The notes under the pieces: generated by a model
Told to the model about the DNA's origin: nothing
The model's database searches: none
The model's input: the letters and a program-made list of their open reading frames with translations, nothing else
In this document: piece by piece, positions 50,667-60,884 of the stretch
How positions within the stretch are numbered: the stretch's first letter is position 1
Layout of the letters: the number at the start of each line of letters is the position of its first letter
NCBI RefSeq assembly: GCF_014650595.1
Contig: NZ_BMVG01000009.1
Coordinates: 62,001-126,000, forward strand
Length of the DNA: 64,000 nt
From: Streptomyces alanosinicus
Lineage (GTDB): Bacteria > Actinomycetota > Actinomycetes > Streptomycetales > Streptomycetaceae
Direction of reading: 5' to 3'
Position numbers and translations under genes: made by a program

Positions 50667-51517
50667 GGCGTGTTGCGAAAGTCCCGTCGCGTTCGTTCCT
50701 GTGGTCCCGGCGGATCTTCCTCACCCTGCTCACCGGGTTCGTGCTGATCCCGGTGTATCTGATGGTCTCCAGCTCGCTGAAGCCGCTCGCGGACGTCACC
50801 GGCACGTTCCGCTGGCTGCCCAGCGGGCTGACGATCCGCCCGTACATCGACATCTGGTCGACCGTGCCGCTCGCCCGCTACTTCCTGAACTCGGTGATCG
50901 TGGCGGGCGCGGCAACGGTTCTCTCGGTGGTGATCGCCGTGTTCGCGGCGTACGCCGTCAGCCGCTACGACTTCCGCGGCAGGCGTGTCTTCACGGTGAC
51001 CGTGTTGTCGACCCAGATGTTCCCGGGCATCCTCTTCCTGCTGCCCCTGTTCCTGATCTACGTCAACATCGGCAACGCCACCGGAATCGCCCTGTTCGGC
51101 TCCCGCGGCGGCCTGATCCTGACGTACCTCACCTTCTCCCTCCCGTTCTCCGTCTGGATGCTGATCGGCCACTTCGCCTCGGTGCCGCGCGACCTGGACG
51201 AGGCCGCGCTGGTGGACGGCTGCGGCCCGCTCGGCGCGCTGCTGCGGATCGTCGTACCGGCCGCGATCCCCGGCATCGTCGCCGTCGCCGTCTACGCCTT
51301 CATGACCGCGTGGGGAGAGGTGCTCTTCGCATCCGTCATGACCAACGACACCACCCGCACCCTCGCCGTCGGCCTCCAGGGCTACTCCACCCTCTACGAC
51401 GTCTACTGGAACCAGATCATGGCCGCCTCGCTGGTCGTCAGCGTGCCCGTGGTGGCCGGCTTCCTGCTGCTGCAGCGCTATCTCGTCGCCGGTCTGACGG
51501 CGGGTGCCGTCAAGTGA
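50659..51517 (+). pseudogene. Sugar ABC transporter permease 2 (MalG type), 5' end frameshifted
   Basis: From about 50687 the protein is a normal six-helix permease (SRSFLWSRRIFLTLLTGFVLIPVYL, EAA loop DEAALVDGCGPLGALLRIVVP). The only ATG in the expected place (50659, overlapping the permease 1 stop) is one base out of frame with it. Between them lies TAGGGCGTGTTGCGAAAGTCCC (50664-50685 region), which reads like an IS end rather than permease sequence. The first in-frame start, GTG 50741, would remove most of the first helix and has no ribosome site. Probably inactive or very poorly expressed. Confidence 0.6.
50664..50685. mobile_element. IS-end-like footprint at the start of permease 2
   Basis: GGGCGTGTTGCGAAAGT, preceded by CTAG, looks like the terminal repeat of an IS5-type element inserted at a CTAG/TA target (from memory of streptomycete IS ends, not checked). 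No transposase is present and the other end is not seen, so it is a short remnant or excision scar. Confidence 0.4.
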
Positions 51518-51546
51518 CCGACACCCCCCATTCCGAAGGGACTTCC

Positions 51547-52911
<1,365 letters not shown>

Positions 52912-52994
52912 CCTGGACCGGGCCCGGGACGAACGGCAGGCCACCGGGCGGGCCCAAGGTCGGCGGAAAGGAAGCGACGACCAAGGTCGCCGGG

Positions 52995-53140
52995 CAGCCG
53001 CAGTCGTACGACCACGACCTCGTTCACCACCATGGCCGCGATCGCCGCCCACGGCTTCTTCTTCATCCCGGCCCTGTTCGCCAACTTCCCGGTCACCGGC
53101 GCGATGTGGGGCTTCGTGGGTTTCTACGCCACCTGTGTGC
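52995..53140 (+). pseudogene. Remnant of a membrane transporter C-terminus
   Basis: A short open stretch, TTTTSFTTMAAIAAHGFFFI followed by PALFANFPVTGAMWGFVGFYATC, is hydrophobic and resembles part of a nitrate/nitrite-type MFS carrier helix pair. It has no start, no ribosome site and degenerates after CV. The remaining 306-base gap between the beta-glucosidase and the GNAT gene holds nothing else recognisable. Confidence 0.4.
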
Positions 53141-53217
53141 GGCGAGAAGCCGCCCGGCTCTGTCGTGCGTGCGGTGAGTGGGCGCGGTGATCATTCTTTC
53201 CGCTTGATGCATATGAT

Positions 53218-53772
53218 GTGCAAGTGCGTAATCACTGCATCAGGCCAGCGGCCCTTGCCGACCTCGATGGTGCTCGGTCCGTGATGCTCGACATCGTCTA
53301 CCGGGACTTCGGTATCGGATATGTGCCCCGCTGGCACGCGGACATCGTGGATCCGCGCCGGGCCTATCTCGACCCCGCCCGGCACACGTTGCTCGTGGCC
53401 GTCGACGGGGCCGGGGAGGTTGTCGGGACCGGGGCGCTCGACGCGCGGGGGCCGCGGTGGCCGCCGAATCCGCGCGAGCTGGCCGAGCGGTACCCGTCGG
53501 GGGAGACGGCGCAGGTGCGCCGGGTGTATGTGCGGCCCGAGTGCCGACGGCAGGGGATCGCGCGGGAACTGGTCGAGCGGCTCGTGGAGTTCGCCGTCGC
53601 CGACGGCGGGTACCGGGCCGTCTATCTGCACACCGATCCGGCGGTGCCCGGCGCCGAGGCGTTCTGGCGGTCGCTCGGGAAGGTCGTGCTCGATGAGCGT
53701 GAGGGGCGGGGTGCCGGTCAGGGGATCGTGCACTTCGAGCTGCCCATGGGGGCGGGGTGGGGCGGTCGATGA
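53218..53772 (+). CDS. GNAT-family N-acetyltransferase
   Basis: 184 residues, possibly leaderless from GTG at 53218 or 53224. The acetyl-CoA loop is RRVYVRPECRRQGIARELVERL (motif A), then YRAVYLHTDPAVPGAEAFWRSLG (motif B). The substrate is unknown. It ends four bases before a Zur-type box that belongs to the next operon. Confidence 0.88.
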   Translation: MQVRNHCIRPAALADLDGARSVMLDIVYRDFGIGYVPRWHADIVDPRRAYLDPARHTLLVAVDGAGEVVGTGALDARGPRWPPNPRELAERYPSGETAQVRRVYVRPECRRQGIARELVERLVEFAVADGGYRAVYLHTDPAVPGAEAFWRSLGKVVLDEREGRGAGQGIVHFELPMGAGWGGR

Positions 53773-53775
53773 AGA

Positions 53776-53790
53776 TGAAAATGATTGTCA
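53776..53790. promoter_or_regulatory. Zur-type zinc box
   Basis: TGAAAATGATTGTCA (7-1-7 form) fits the streptomycete Zur consensus TGAAAATGATTTTCA with a single mismatch. It lies 46 bases before the binding-protein start. Confidence 0.75.
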
Positions 53791-53835
53791 TGTAATGTTT
53801 GGCTGACTTCGTCGGCCCGACCTGAACCGAGGACC

Positions 53836-55344
53836 ATGTCTCTCCCGCGCCCCCTGCGCCACCCCCGGCTGCTCGCCGCCCTTCTGCTCACCCCCGTGCT
53901 GGCGGGCTGCTTCGCCTCCGGCGCGGACCGCGACCGTGGAGCCGGCGCCGGCGGAGCCGCCCGGCTGCGGGTCGCGCTCGCCTTCCCGCCCGCCGAGCGG
54001 CTCTCCCCGTACGGCGCCGACGGCACCATCCTCAGCCGGCTCGGCGTCACCGAGTCGCTGACGGCCCTCGACGGCAACGGCGCCGCGGCGCCCGCCCTCG
54101 CCTCCTCCTGGCGCAAGGAGGGCGCCCGCAGCTGGCTGTTCACGCTGCGCGAGGCCGGCTTCCACGACGGGACCGACGTCACCGCGCAGGCCGTCGCCAC
54201 CTCGCTCGCGCGGGCCGCCCGGGCCAAGCCGGCCCCCGCCGCCCTGTCCGGCGTCGAGCTGACCGCCAAGGCGGTGGACCGGCACCGGGTGCGGATCACC
54301 ACCGGCCGGCCCGACCCCATCCTGCCGCTCCGGCTCTCCAGCCCGGCCCTCGCCGTGCTCTCCGCCAAGGCGTACGCCCGCCAGGGCGCCACCGACCCGG
54401 CCGGCAGCGGCACCGGGCCCTTCGTGCTGAAGCAGGTGAACGGGACCTCGTCCGCGACCCTCGACCGGTACGACGCCTACTGGGGCGGGCGCGCCGAGGC
54501 CGCCGGCATCGACGTCCGCTTCATCGCCGACGGCACCGCCCGCACCAACGCCCTGCGCGGCGGGGACACCGACATCGCCGAGGCGGTGCCGGTCGCCCAG
54601 GCCGCCACCCTGGACGCGGGCACGCGCCGCGAGACCGCGACCGCGCGCACGACCAGTCTGCTGCTCAACTCCCGCTCCGGGCCGTTCCGCGACGCCGGGC
54701 TGCGCTCCGCCGCCCGCGCCGCCGTCGACACCTCCGGCCTCGCCCGGGGCGTCTACGAGGGGCACGCGGACCGCGGGGCCGGGATCTACGGGCCCGCCGT
54801 CACCTGGGCCGAGGGCAGGCACCGCCGGCCCGAGGGCAGGGCCGCGGCGAAGCGCGCCGACGGGACCGACGTCACCCTCGCCACGTACGACAACCGGCCC
54901 GAACTCCCCGAAGTCGCCCAGGTGTTGAAGCAGCAGTTGGAGAAGGCCGGCTTCCGGGTGAAGCTCGTCGTGCGCGAGTACTCGCGGCTGGAGAGCGACG
55001 CCCTCGCCGGGAAGTTCGACGCCTTCGTGCTCGCCCGCAACAGCCTCGTCGACACCGGCGATCCCGTCGCCGTCCTCGCCGGCGACTACACCTGCGCGGG
55101 CGGCTACAACCTGGCCCTGCTGTGCGACCGCGGCGTCGACCGGGCCGTGGCCGCCGCCGAGCGCACCGCCGACCCCGCCGAGCGGCGGACCGCGGCACTG
55201 CGCGCCGAAGCGGCGATCCTCGGCACCGACACCGTCGTACCGCTGGTCCACCAGCGCGTCATCACCGGCGTCGGCAGCGCGGTCAAGGGGGTGCTCCTCG
55301 ACCCGTACGAGCGCACCCTCATCGGCACCGGCACCCGGCGCTGA
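53836..55344 (+). CDS. Peptide/nickel-type ABC substrate-binding lipoprotein (SBP_bac_5)
   Basis: 502 residues from the ATG at 53836 (GAGGACC upstream). Signal peptide with lipobox VLAGC, then the family-5 binding fold (LGVTESLTALDGNGAAAPALASSWRKEG, FTLREAGFHDGTDVTA, TGPFVLKQ, LLLNSRSGPF). A Zur-type box upstream implies expression under zinc starvation, so the ligand may be a zinc-binding metallophore or a metal-chelating peptide (inference). It is followed 3 bases later by the fused permease. Confidence 0.88.
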   Translation: MSLPRPLRHPRLLAALLLTPVLAGCFASGADRDRGAGAGGAARLRVALAFPPAERLSPYGADGTILSRLGVTESLTALDGNGAAAPALASSWRKEGARSWLFTLREAGFHDGTDVTAQAVATSLARAARAKPAPAALSGVELTAKAVDRHRVRITTGRPDPILPLRLSSPALAVLSAKAYARQGATDPAGSGTGPFVLKQVNGTSSATLDRYDAYWGGRAEAAGIDVRFIADGTARTNALRGGDTDIAEAVPVAQAATLDAGTRRETATARTTSLLLNSRSGPFRDAGLRSAARAAVDTSGLARGVYEGHADRGAGIYGPAVTWAEGRHRRPEGRAAAKRADGTDVTLATYDNRPELPEVAQVLKQQLEKAGFRVKLVVREYSRLESDALAGKFDAFVLARNSLVDTGDPVAVLAGDYTCAGGYNLALLCDRGVDRAVAAAERTADPAERRTAALRAEAAILGTDTVVPLVHQRVITGVGSAVKGVLLDPYERTLIGTGTRR

Positions 55345-55347
55345 GCG

Positions 55348-57057
55348 ATGCGCACCCTGCTGTGGCGAGGCTCGCTCGCCGGTGCCCTGGTGTGCGGGAT
55401 CGGACTGCTGCCCTGGCTCGCGCACACCGATCCCGCGCTCACCGTCCTCAAGGCCCGCGCCCAGGACCGCGACCCGGACCCCGAGGTGCTCGCCGACATC
55501 CGCAGTCAACTCGGCCTGGACGACGGTCCATCGGTGCTGCTCGGGCGCTGGCTCGGCGGGCTGGCCCGCGGGGACGCCGGGCGGTCCTGGATGTCCGGTG
55601 CCGACGTCGGGCCGGTCGTCCTCCAGGCGCTCGGCGCCTCCCTGCTGCTGATGGCGGTCGCCCTGTTCTTCGCGGGCTGCACGGCCGCCGCGGTGTGCGG
55701 CCGCACCCTGCGCCGCGGCGGCCGGGACCGGCCCGGCGGCACCGGCTCCGCGATGCTCGCGACTCTCCCGGAGTTCCTCACCGCCTCCGTCCTCGCCACC
55801 GTCATCGGCGTCCAGCTCGGCTGGCTGCCCGCCCTCGGCTGGTACGGGCCGCAGTACACCGTGCTGCCCGCCCTCGCCCTCGGCCTGCCCGCCGGCGCCG
55901 TCCTCGGCCGACTCCTCGACGACCAGCTGCCCGGCGCCTTCGCCGAACCCTGGGTGCGGGCCGCCACGGCCCGCGGACTGCCCGCGCGGACCATCGCCCG
56001 GCAGGCCGTACGGCGCTGTCTGCCCGGACTGCTGCCCAACACCGCGCTGTTCGTCGTCGGCATGACCGGCGGCGCCGTCGCCGTCGAGCAGATCTTCGAC
56101 ATCCCCGGCCTCGGCCGCACCACCCTGCAGGCCGCCCTCGCCCAGGACCTGCCCGTCCTCCAGGCCGGCACCCTCGCCCTGGTGCTCCTCGCGGCCCTGG
56201 CCGCGGGCGCAGCCCGGCTCGGTGTACGGCGGCTCACCGGGCCCGCGCTGCGGGACGGCGCCCTGCCCGCCCTGCACCGGCCGGCCGTGCCCGCACGGCG
56301 TACGACACCCCTCGTCCTCGCCGCCGTCCTGCTGGCCGTCCTCGGCGCCGGACTGCCCCGCGACCCGCTCGCCGTGGACACCCGCGCCCGCCTCCGACGC
56401 CCCGGCCTCACCCATCCGTTCGGCACCGACGCACTCGGCCGCGACCTGCTCGCCCGCGTCGCCCACGGCGCCCTCGACACCCTGCTGCTCGCCCTCGCCA
56501 TCAGCGCCGCCACGCTCCTCGCCGGGCTGCTGCTCGGCCTGCTGCCCCGGCTGTCCGGGCCGCTCGCCGACACCGTCAACGCCGTACCACCGGTGCTCGC
56601 CGCGCTCATCGTCACCGCCGTCGCGGGCGGCGGCCCGGTCACCCCCGCACTCGCCGTCGCGGCCGTGGCCTGGGCGCCGCTGGCCACCCACACCTCCGCG
56701 CTGCTCCGGCAGGAACGCGCGGCCCTGCACCTCACCGCCACCCGCGCCCTCGGCGCCGGCCGCTGGTATCTGCTGCGCCGCGAACTCCTGCCGGCCGTCG
56801 TCCCGGCCGTCACCCGGCACGCCCTGCTGCGGCTGCCCGGCACCGCCCTCGCCCTCGCCTCGCTCGGCTTCCTCGGCCTCGGCGCCCAGCCGCCGTCCCC
56901 CGAATGGGGCCACCTGCTCGCCGAGAACCAGCCGTACGCCGAGCGCGCCCCGTGGACGGTCCTCGCGCCCGCCGCCGTACTGGCGGTGCTGGGCGCGCTC
57001 GCCGTGACGACGGCGGCGCTGCGGCGAAGACGACCGCGACGGCAAGGTCTTCACTGA
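55348..57057 (+). CDS. Fused DppB-DppC-type ABC permease
   Basis: 569 residues that join two permeases normally made as separate proteins. The first half is DppB-like (RSQLGLDDGPSVLLGRWLGG, AGAVLGRLLDD, GGAVAVEQIFDIPGLG). The second is DppC-like (HPFGTDALGRDLLARVAHGA, SLGFLGLGAQPPSPEWGHLL). Each half has its own membrane helices and cytoplasmic loop. It starts 3 bases after the binding-protein stop (TGAGCGATG). The two ATPase genes (DppD/DppF) usually found next are absent; the following gene is pstS. Confidence 0.88.
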   Translation: MRTLLWRGSLAGALVCGIGLLPWLAHTDPALTVLKARAQDRDPDPEVLADIRSQLGLDDGPSVLLGRWLGGLARGDAGRSWMSGADVGPVVLQALGASLLLMAVALFFAGCTAAAVCGRTLRRGGRDRPGGTGSAMLATLPEFLTASVLATVIGVQLGWLPALGWYGPQYTVLPALALGLPAGAVLGRLLDDQLPGAFAEPWVRAATARGLPARTIARQAVRRCLPGLLPNTALFVVGMTGGAVAVEQIFDIPGLGRTTLQAALAQDLPVLQAGTLALVLLAALAAGAARLGVRRLTGPALRDGALPALHRPAVPARRTTPLVLAAVLLAVLGAGLPRDPLAVDTRARLRRPGLTHPFGTDALGRDLLARVAHGALDTLLLALAISAATLLAGLLLGLLPRLSGPLADTVNAVPPVLAALIVTAVAGGGPVTPALAVAAVAWAPLATHTSALLRQERAALHLTATRALGAGRWYLLRRELLPAVVPAVTRHALLRLPGTALALASLGFLGLGAQPPSPEWGHLLAENQPYAERAPWTVLAPAAVLAVLGALAVTTAALRRRRPRRQGLH

Positions 57058-57141
57058 ATGTGATCGAATGATTGCTTATGGTTGCCCTGCGCAGCCGCGG
57101 GGCTGTCCCGGGAGGCCGACAGTGAGGAGAGCCGAAGAGTG

Positions 57142-58278
57142 ATGCTTCAGCCGAAGAACGGGCTGCGCGGCCCGGCGGTCGGTGCGGCGCTGGTATCCGG
57201 CGCCCTCCTGCTGACGGCCTGCGGCTCGGGCGGCAGCTCCCGGCCCGCCGGCCCCTCGTCCCCGGCCGCCTCGCCCGCCGGCACCGGCACCGCTGTCTCC
57301 TGCGGCAAGGCGGCCAGCGTGGCGGCCTCCGGTTCGACCGCGCAGGAGTTCGCGATGAAGGTGTGGATCAGGAACTTCACCCGGGCCTGTCCCGGCGTCC
57401 GGATCCGCTACGAGGGCAACGGTTCCGGGGCCGGCCAGAAGGACTTCCTGAAGGGCAGGACGTCCTTCGCGGGTTCCGACTCCGCACTGAACGCCGCCCA
57501 GATCACCCAGTCCAAGAGCGTCTGCACCGACGGCGGCCGGGCCGTCCATCTGCCGATGGTCGGCGGCCCGATCGCCCTCGCCTTCAACCTGCCGGGCGTC
57601 AGCAGACTGATCCTGGACGCGCCCACGCTGGCCAAGATCTTCGACGCGCGGATCACCACGTGGAACGATCCGGCGATCGCGAAGCTCAACCCCGGTGCCA
57701 CGCTGCCCTCGACACCGATCCGGACGGCGCACCGCTCCGACTCCTCCGGTACGACCGACAACTTCACCTCCTACCTGAGCGCCGCCGCACCGGGCGACTG
57801 GTCGTACGGGCACGACAAGGTCTGGAAGGCCAAGGGCGGCCAGGCCGCCAAGGGCTCCTCGGGCATCGTCGGCCAGGTGAAGAAGACCGAGGGGGCGATC
57901 GGCTACGTCGAGCTGACGTACGCGCTCGCCCGTGACGTGCCCACGGTCGCGATCGCCAGCGGGGCCACCGCTCCCGTCGACGCCAACGTCCTCACCGCTT
58001 CCAAGGCGATCGCCGCTTCCACCGTCACGGGCGACGGCGACCTCGTGCTGAAGCTGGACTACGCGACGAAGGCCGCGGGCGCCTACCCGATCGACATGGT
58101 CACGTACGAGATCGTCTGCGACAAGGGCAACAAGCCGGCGACGTGGTCCGCCACCAAGGCGTTCCTGACGTACATCGCCGGCACGACGGGCCAGCAGGAT
58201 CTGAGCTTCGAGGGCTATGCGACCCTCCCGGCCACGATCGTGAGCAAGGTGCGCAGCAGGATCGACGACCTGTCCTAG
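57142..58278 (+). CDS. pstS: Phosphate ABC transporter substrate-binding lipoprotein PstS
   Basis: 378 residues from the ATG at 57142 (a GTG one codon earlier is possible). Lipobox LLTACGS, then phosphate-binding loops SGSTAQEFAM, GNGSGAGQKDF and SDSSGTTDNFTSYL, all expected in PstS. It stands alone without pstC/A/B and with only 84 bases to the transporter gene upstream. No clear PHO box was seen. Probably a secondary copy. Confidence 0.9.
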   Translation: MLQPKNGLRGPAVGAALVSGALLLTACGSGGSSRPAGPSSPAASPAGTGTAVSCGKAASVAASGSTAQEFAMKVWIRNFTRACPGVRIRYEGNGSGAGQKDFLKGRTSFAGSDSALNAAQITQSKSVCTDGGRAVHLPMVGGPIALAFNLPGVSRLILDAPTLAKIFDARITTWNDPAIAKLNPGATLPSTPIRTAHRSDSSGTTDNFTSYLSAAAPGDWSYGHDKVWKAKGGQAAKGSSGIVGQVKKTEGAIGYVELTYALARDVPTVAIASGATAPVDANVLTASKAIAASTVTGDGDLVLKLDYATKAAGAYPIDMVTYEIVCDKGNKPATWSATKAFLTYIAGTTGQQDLSFEGYATLPATIVSKVRSRIDDLS

Positions 58279-58280
58279 AA

Positions 58281-58296
58281 CCCGTCCGCCGACGGG
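58281..58296. terminator. Small hairpin between pstS and the convergent KAS operon
   Basis: CCCGTC (58281-58286) pairs with GACGGG (58291-58296); additional GC-rich inverted sequence follows to about 58315. Confidence 0.5.
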
Positions 58297-58327
58297 CCGA
58301 CCTGCCGACGGGCCGGCTGCCGTGGCG

Positions 58328-59542
58328 TCAGGCGGAGGTGAACGCCAGCACGGTGTTGTGTCCGCCGAACCCCAGGGAGTGGCTGAGGGCGAGTCGGACG
58401 GGCTGGTGGCGGGGGACCGAGGTGATGACGTCGATGCCGGCGGTGGTGTCGTCGGGCACGGCGAAGTTCGCCGTGGGCGGCAGGGTCCGGTGCGCGATGG
58501 TCAGCACGGTGAGCGCGGCCTCGATGGCGCCGGCGGCTCCCATGGTGTGGCCGAGGGCTCCTTTGGCCGAGGTGACGGACGGCGGCAGCCGGGGATAGAG
58601 GTTCCGGATCACCGCGGCTTCCACCGTGTCGTTGAGCGGGGTGCTGGTGCCATGGGCGTTGACGTGGTCGACGTCGGCCACGTCGGCTCCTGCCTGTGCC
58701 AGGGCCGTCAGGGCCGCTCTGCGCAGCCCCTCGCCGTCGGGGCGCGGGGCCGTCGGGTGGTGGGCGTCGCTGGTGGTGCCGTGGCCGGCGAGGAGGGCCA
58801 GGCTCCGGGCGGCGCGTGCGGCGGCGTGGTGCCTGCGTTCCAGGACGAGCACGCCGCACCCCTCGCCGAGGACGAATCCGTCGCGGTCCTTGTCGAAGGG
58901 GCGTGAGGCGCGGGCGGGCTCGTCGCCGCGCCGGGAGAGCGCGCCCATCTTGGCGAAGGCGGCGCCGCACAGCGGGGTGACCATCGCGTCGGTGCCGCCC
59001 GCGACGGCGATGTCGCAGGCACCGGCCGTCAGGAGGAGGCAGGCGGTGATCAGGGCCGTGGCCCCGGAGGCGCAGGCGGTGGAGGTCTGGAGGGAGGGGC
59101 CGGTGACGCCGAGGTCCAGGGTGAGGTGGCCGGCGGTCATGTTGGGCAGGAAGGCGGGCATGGTGAGCGGGGACAGGGCGCTGTGACCGGTGGTCAGGAG
59201 TTTGCGGTGCTGGGTTTCCAGGGTGTCGATACCGCCCGCCGCGGTGCCGATGACCACGGCCACACGGGTGGGATCCCAGTCGGCCGGGTCCAGCCGGGCC
59301 GAGTCGAGGGCTTCCCGGGCCGCGGTCAGCAGGAAACGGGTGCCGCGGTCGAAGCGCCACAGACGGCCCGGCCCCGGCGGCAGCGGCGGTACGCGGCAGG
59401 ACAGGGTGACCGGTCCGCCGCTCAGGGCGGGGTCGGTGCGCGCGGCCGGCCGACCCGCGCACACCGCTTCCCAGGTCGCCCGGGTGCCGATGCCGCCGGG
59501 TGTCACAAGGCCGATGCCGGTGACGGCGACCTCGTCGTTCAC
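58328..59542 (-). CDS. Beta-ketoacyl-ACP synthase II (FabF-like)
   Basis: 404 residues from a GTG at 59542 overlapping the ACP stop (GTGA). Thiolase fold with Cys157 in STACASGAT, His in NAHGTSTPLND and a second His in ALGHTMGAAGAIEA. A single-chain KS with an active Cys and no chain-length-factor partner, so FabF-type rather than a type II PKS KS/CLF pair. Last gene of a coupled operon with ACP, KAS III, SDR, KAS III and an acyl-CoA-oxidase-like gene. It would extend an acyl chain on the ACP. Confidence 0.9.
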   Translation of the reverse strand: MNDEVAVTGIGLVTPGGIGTRATWEAVCAGRPAARTDPALSGGPVTLSCRVPPLPPGPGRLWRFDRGTRFLLTAAREALDSARLDPADWDPTRVAVVIGTAAGGIDTLETQHRKLLTTGHSALSPLTMPAFLPNMTAGHLTLDLGVTGPSLQTSTACASGATALITACLLLTAGACDIAVAGGTDAMVTPLCGAAFAKMGALSRRGDEPARASRPFDKDRDGFVLGEGCGVLVLERRHHAAARAARSLALLAGHGTTSDAHHPTAPRPDGEGLRRAALTALAQAGADVADVDHVNAHGTSTPLNDTVEAAVIRNLYPRLPPSVTSAKGALGHTMGAAGAIEAALTVLTIAHRTLPPTANFAVPDDTTAGIDVITSVPRHQPVRLALSHSLGFGGHNTVLAFTSA

Positions 59543-59802
59543 TGGGCGGCCTCGGGTCCCGGTGCCGGTTCGCCGAGGAGCGCGGTCACCGAGCGGGCCA
59601 CGTCGGTGACGGTGAGGCCGGCGGAGGCTTCGGAGTCGTCGAGCGGGACCTGCCACTCCTCCTGGAGGGTGACGTAGAGCTCGACCACGGCCAGGGAGTC
59701 CAGCTCCAGGTCGCCGAGGGTGGCGTCGGGTCCGATGCGGGCGGGGTCGACTTCGAACTTGTCGCTGAGGAGGGTCACGAGGTGGTCGTAGACGCGGTCC
59801 AC
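59539..59802 (-). CDS. Acyl carrier protein
   Basis: 87 residues from a GTG at 59802 (AAGGAG 7 bases upstream). The phosphopantetheine Ser is S36 in LELDSLAVVEL, in the usual place. The gene overlaps the end of the first KAS III gene by 28 bases and the KAS II start by 4. Acidic four-helix carrier for the pathway's intermediates. Confidence 0.92.
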   Translation of the reverse strand: MDRVYDHLVTLLSDKFEVDPARIGPDATLGDLELDSLAVVELYVTLQEEWQVPLDDSEASAGLTVTDVARSVTALLGEPAPGPEAAQ

Positions 59803-60884
59803 GGCTGGCTCCTTGAAAGATGTCCGGTGGCCGGTGTTGCCCTGTGGGGGACGGCGCCGGGCCAGTTCAGGGCCACGGAGGCCCAGGTCAGCCCGCCGCC
59901 GAAGGCGGTCAGCAGCGAGCGCGCGCCGGGCCCGACCCTGCGGTGCACGGTGGGGTCGGCGAGGACGAGCGGGATCGACGCGGCCGCGGTGTTGCCGAGT
60001 TCGCGGATGTTGCCGAAGCGGCGGGCGGGCGCGATGCCCAGGCGCTCGGCGACGGAGTCCAGGATGCGCTGGTTGGCCTGGTGGCCGACGAAGGCACGGA
60101 CGGTGTCCGGTGCCCAGCCGGCCTGCCGGAGCACGGAGTCGGCGGACTGGGTCATACGGCGTACCGCGTGCGCGTAGACCGCGCGGCCCTGCATCCGGAA
60201 GTGGTGTGCGTCGGGGACGGCGGGCGGCAGGTGCTGTGGATGGCGGGAGCCGCCGTGCGGGATGGTGATCAGCTCGCTGCCGCTGCCGTCGGCGCCGAGG
60301 TCGGCGGCGATCACGGCACCGGGATCGTCCCGGGTGCCGGGGCGCAGCACAACCGCGCCGGCGCCGTCACCGAAGATCGGCGCGGTCTCGCGGTCGGTGG
60401 GATCGACGATGGTCGTGTAGGTGTCGGCGCCGATCACCAAGACGGTGGAGCAGACGTCGGCGCGGACCAGTGCCGTGGCCGTGACCAGCGCGTACAGGAA
60501 GCCTGAGCAGACGGCCGCGAGGTCGAAGGCGGCGATGGTGCCGAGGCCCAGCCGGTGGGCGACGGCGGGTGCGGTGGCGGGGCAGGGGTGGTCGGGGGTG
60601 GTGGTGGCCAGCAGCAGCATGTCGGGACGGTGCTCCCCGGCGGACGCGAGCGCGGCCCGCCCGGCCCCCACGGCCAGATCACCGGTGCTGGTGCCGGGCT
60701 CGGCGTGGCGACGGCGGGCGATGCCGGTGCGCTCGCGGATCCAGGTGTCATCGGTGCGCAGGGCGCCCCGCCCGATGACCGTGTCGTTGTCGACGACGCG
60801 CTGCGGGAGGCAGGCGCCGATCCCGGCGATGACGGCGGTGGAGTGCCAGGGGCCGGAACTGCTGTGGAGCGGCGGGGTGTTCAT
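59775..60884 (-). CDS. Beta-ketoacyl-ACP synthase III, copy A
   Basis: 369 residues from the ATG at 60884, which overlaps the SDR stop (ATGA). FabH-like with Cys126 in LAAVCSGFLYA, His in VGHQANQRILD and Asn in ELGNTAAASIPL. It would start chains by condensing an acyl-CoA with malonyl-ACP, or act as an acyltransferase. Two different FabH-like enzymes in one operon suggest two priming or coupling steps. Confidence 0.9.
   Translation of the reverse strand: MNTPPLHSSSGPWHSTAVIAGIGACLPQRVVDNDTVIGRGALRTDDTWIRERTGIARRRHAEPGTSTGDLAVGAGRAALASAGEHRPDMLLLATTTPDHPCPATAPAVAHRLGLGTIAAFDLAAVCSGFLYALVTATALVRADVCSTVLVIGADTYTTIVDPTDRETAPIFGDGAGAVVLRPGTRDDPGAVIAADLGADGSGSELITIPHGGSRHPQHLPPAVPDAHHFRMQGRAVYAHAVRRMTQSADSVLRQAGWAPDTVRAFVGHQANQRILDSVAERLGIAPARRFGNIRELGNTAAASIPLVLADPTVHRRVGPGARSLLTAFGGGLTWASVALNWPGAVPHRATPATGHLSRSQPWTASTTTS

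Noticed and set aside
53200..53225. Palindrome-like TGCATATGATGTGCA before the GNAT gene as an operator
   Set aside because: The symmetry is imperfect and overlaps the probable -10 and start region; no matching copy in the window.
57058..57141. PHO box upstream of pstS
   Set aside because: No convincing 11-base GTTCACC-type direct repeats were found in the short gap.
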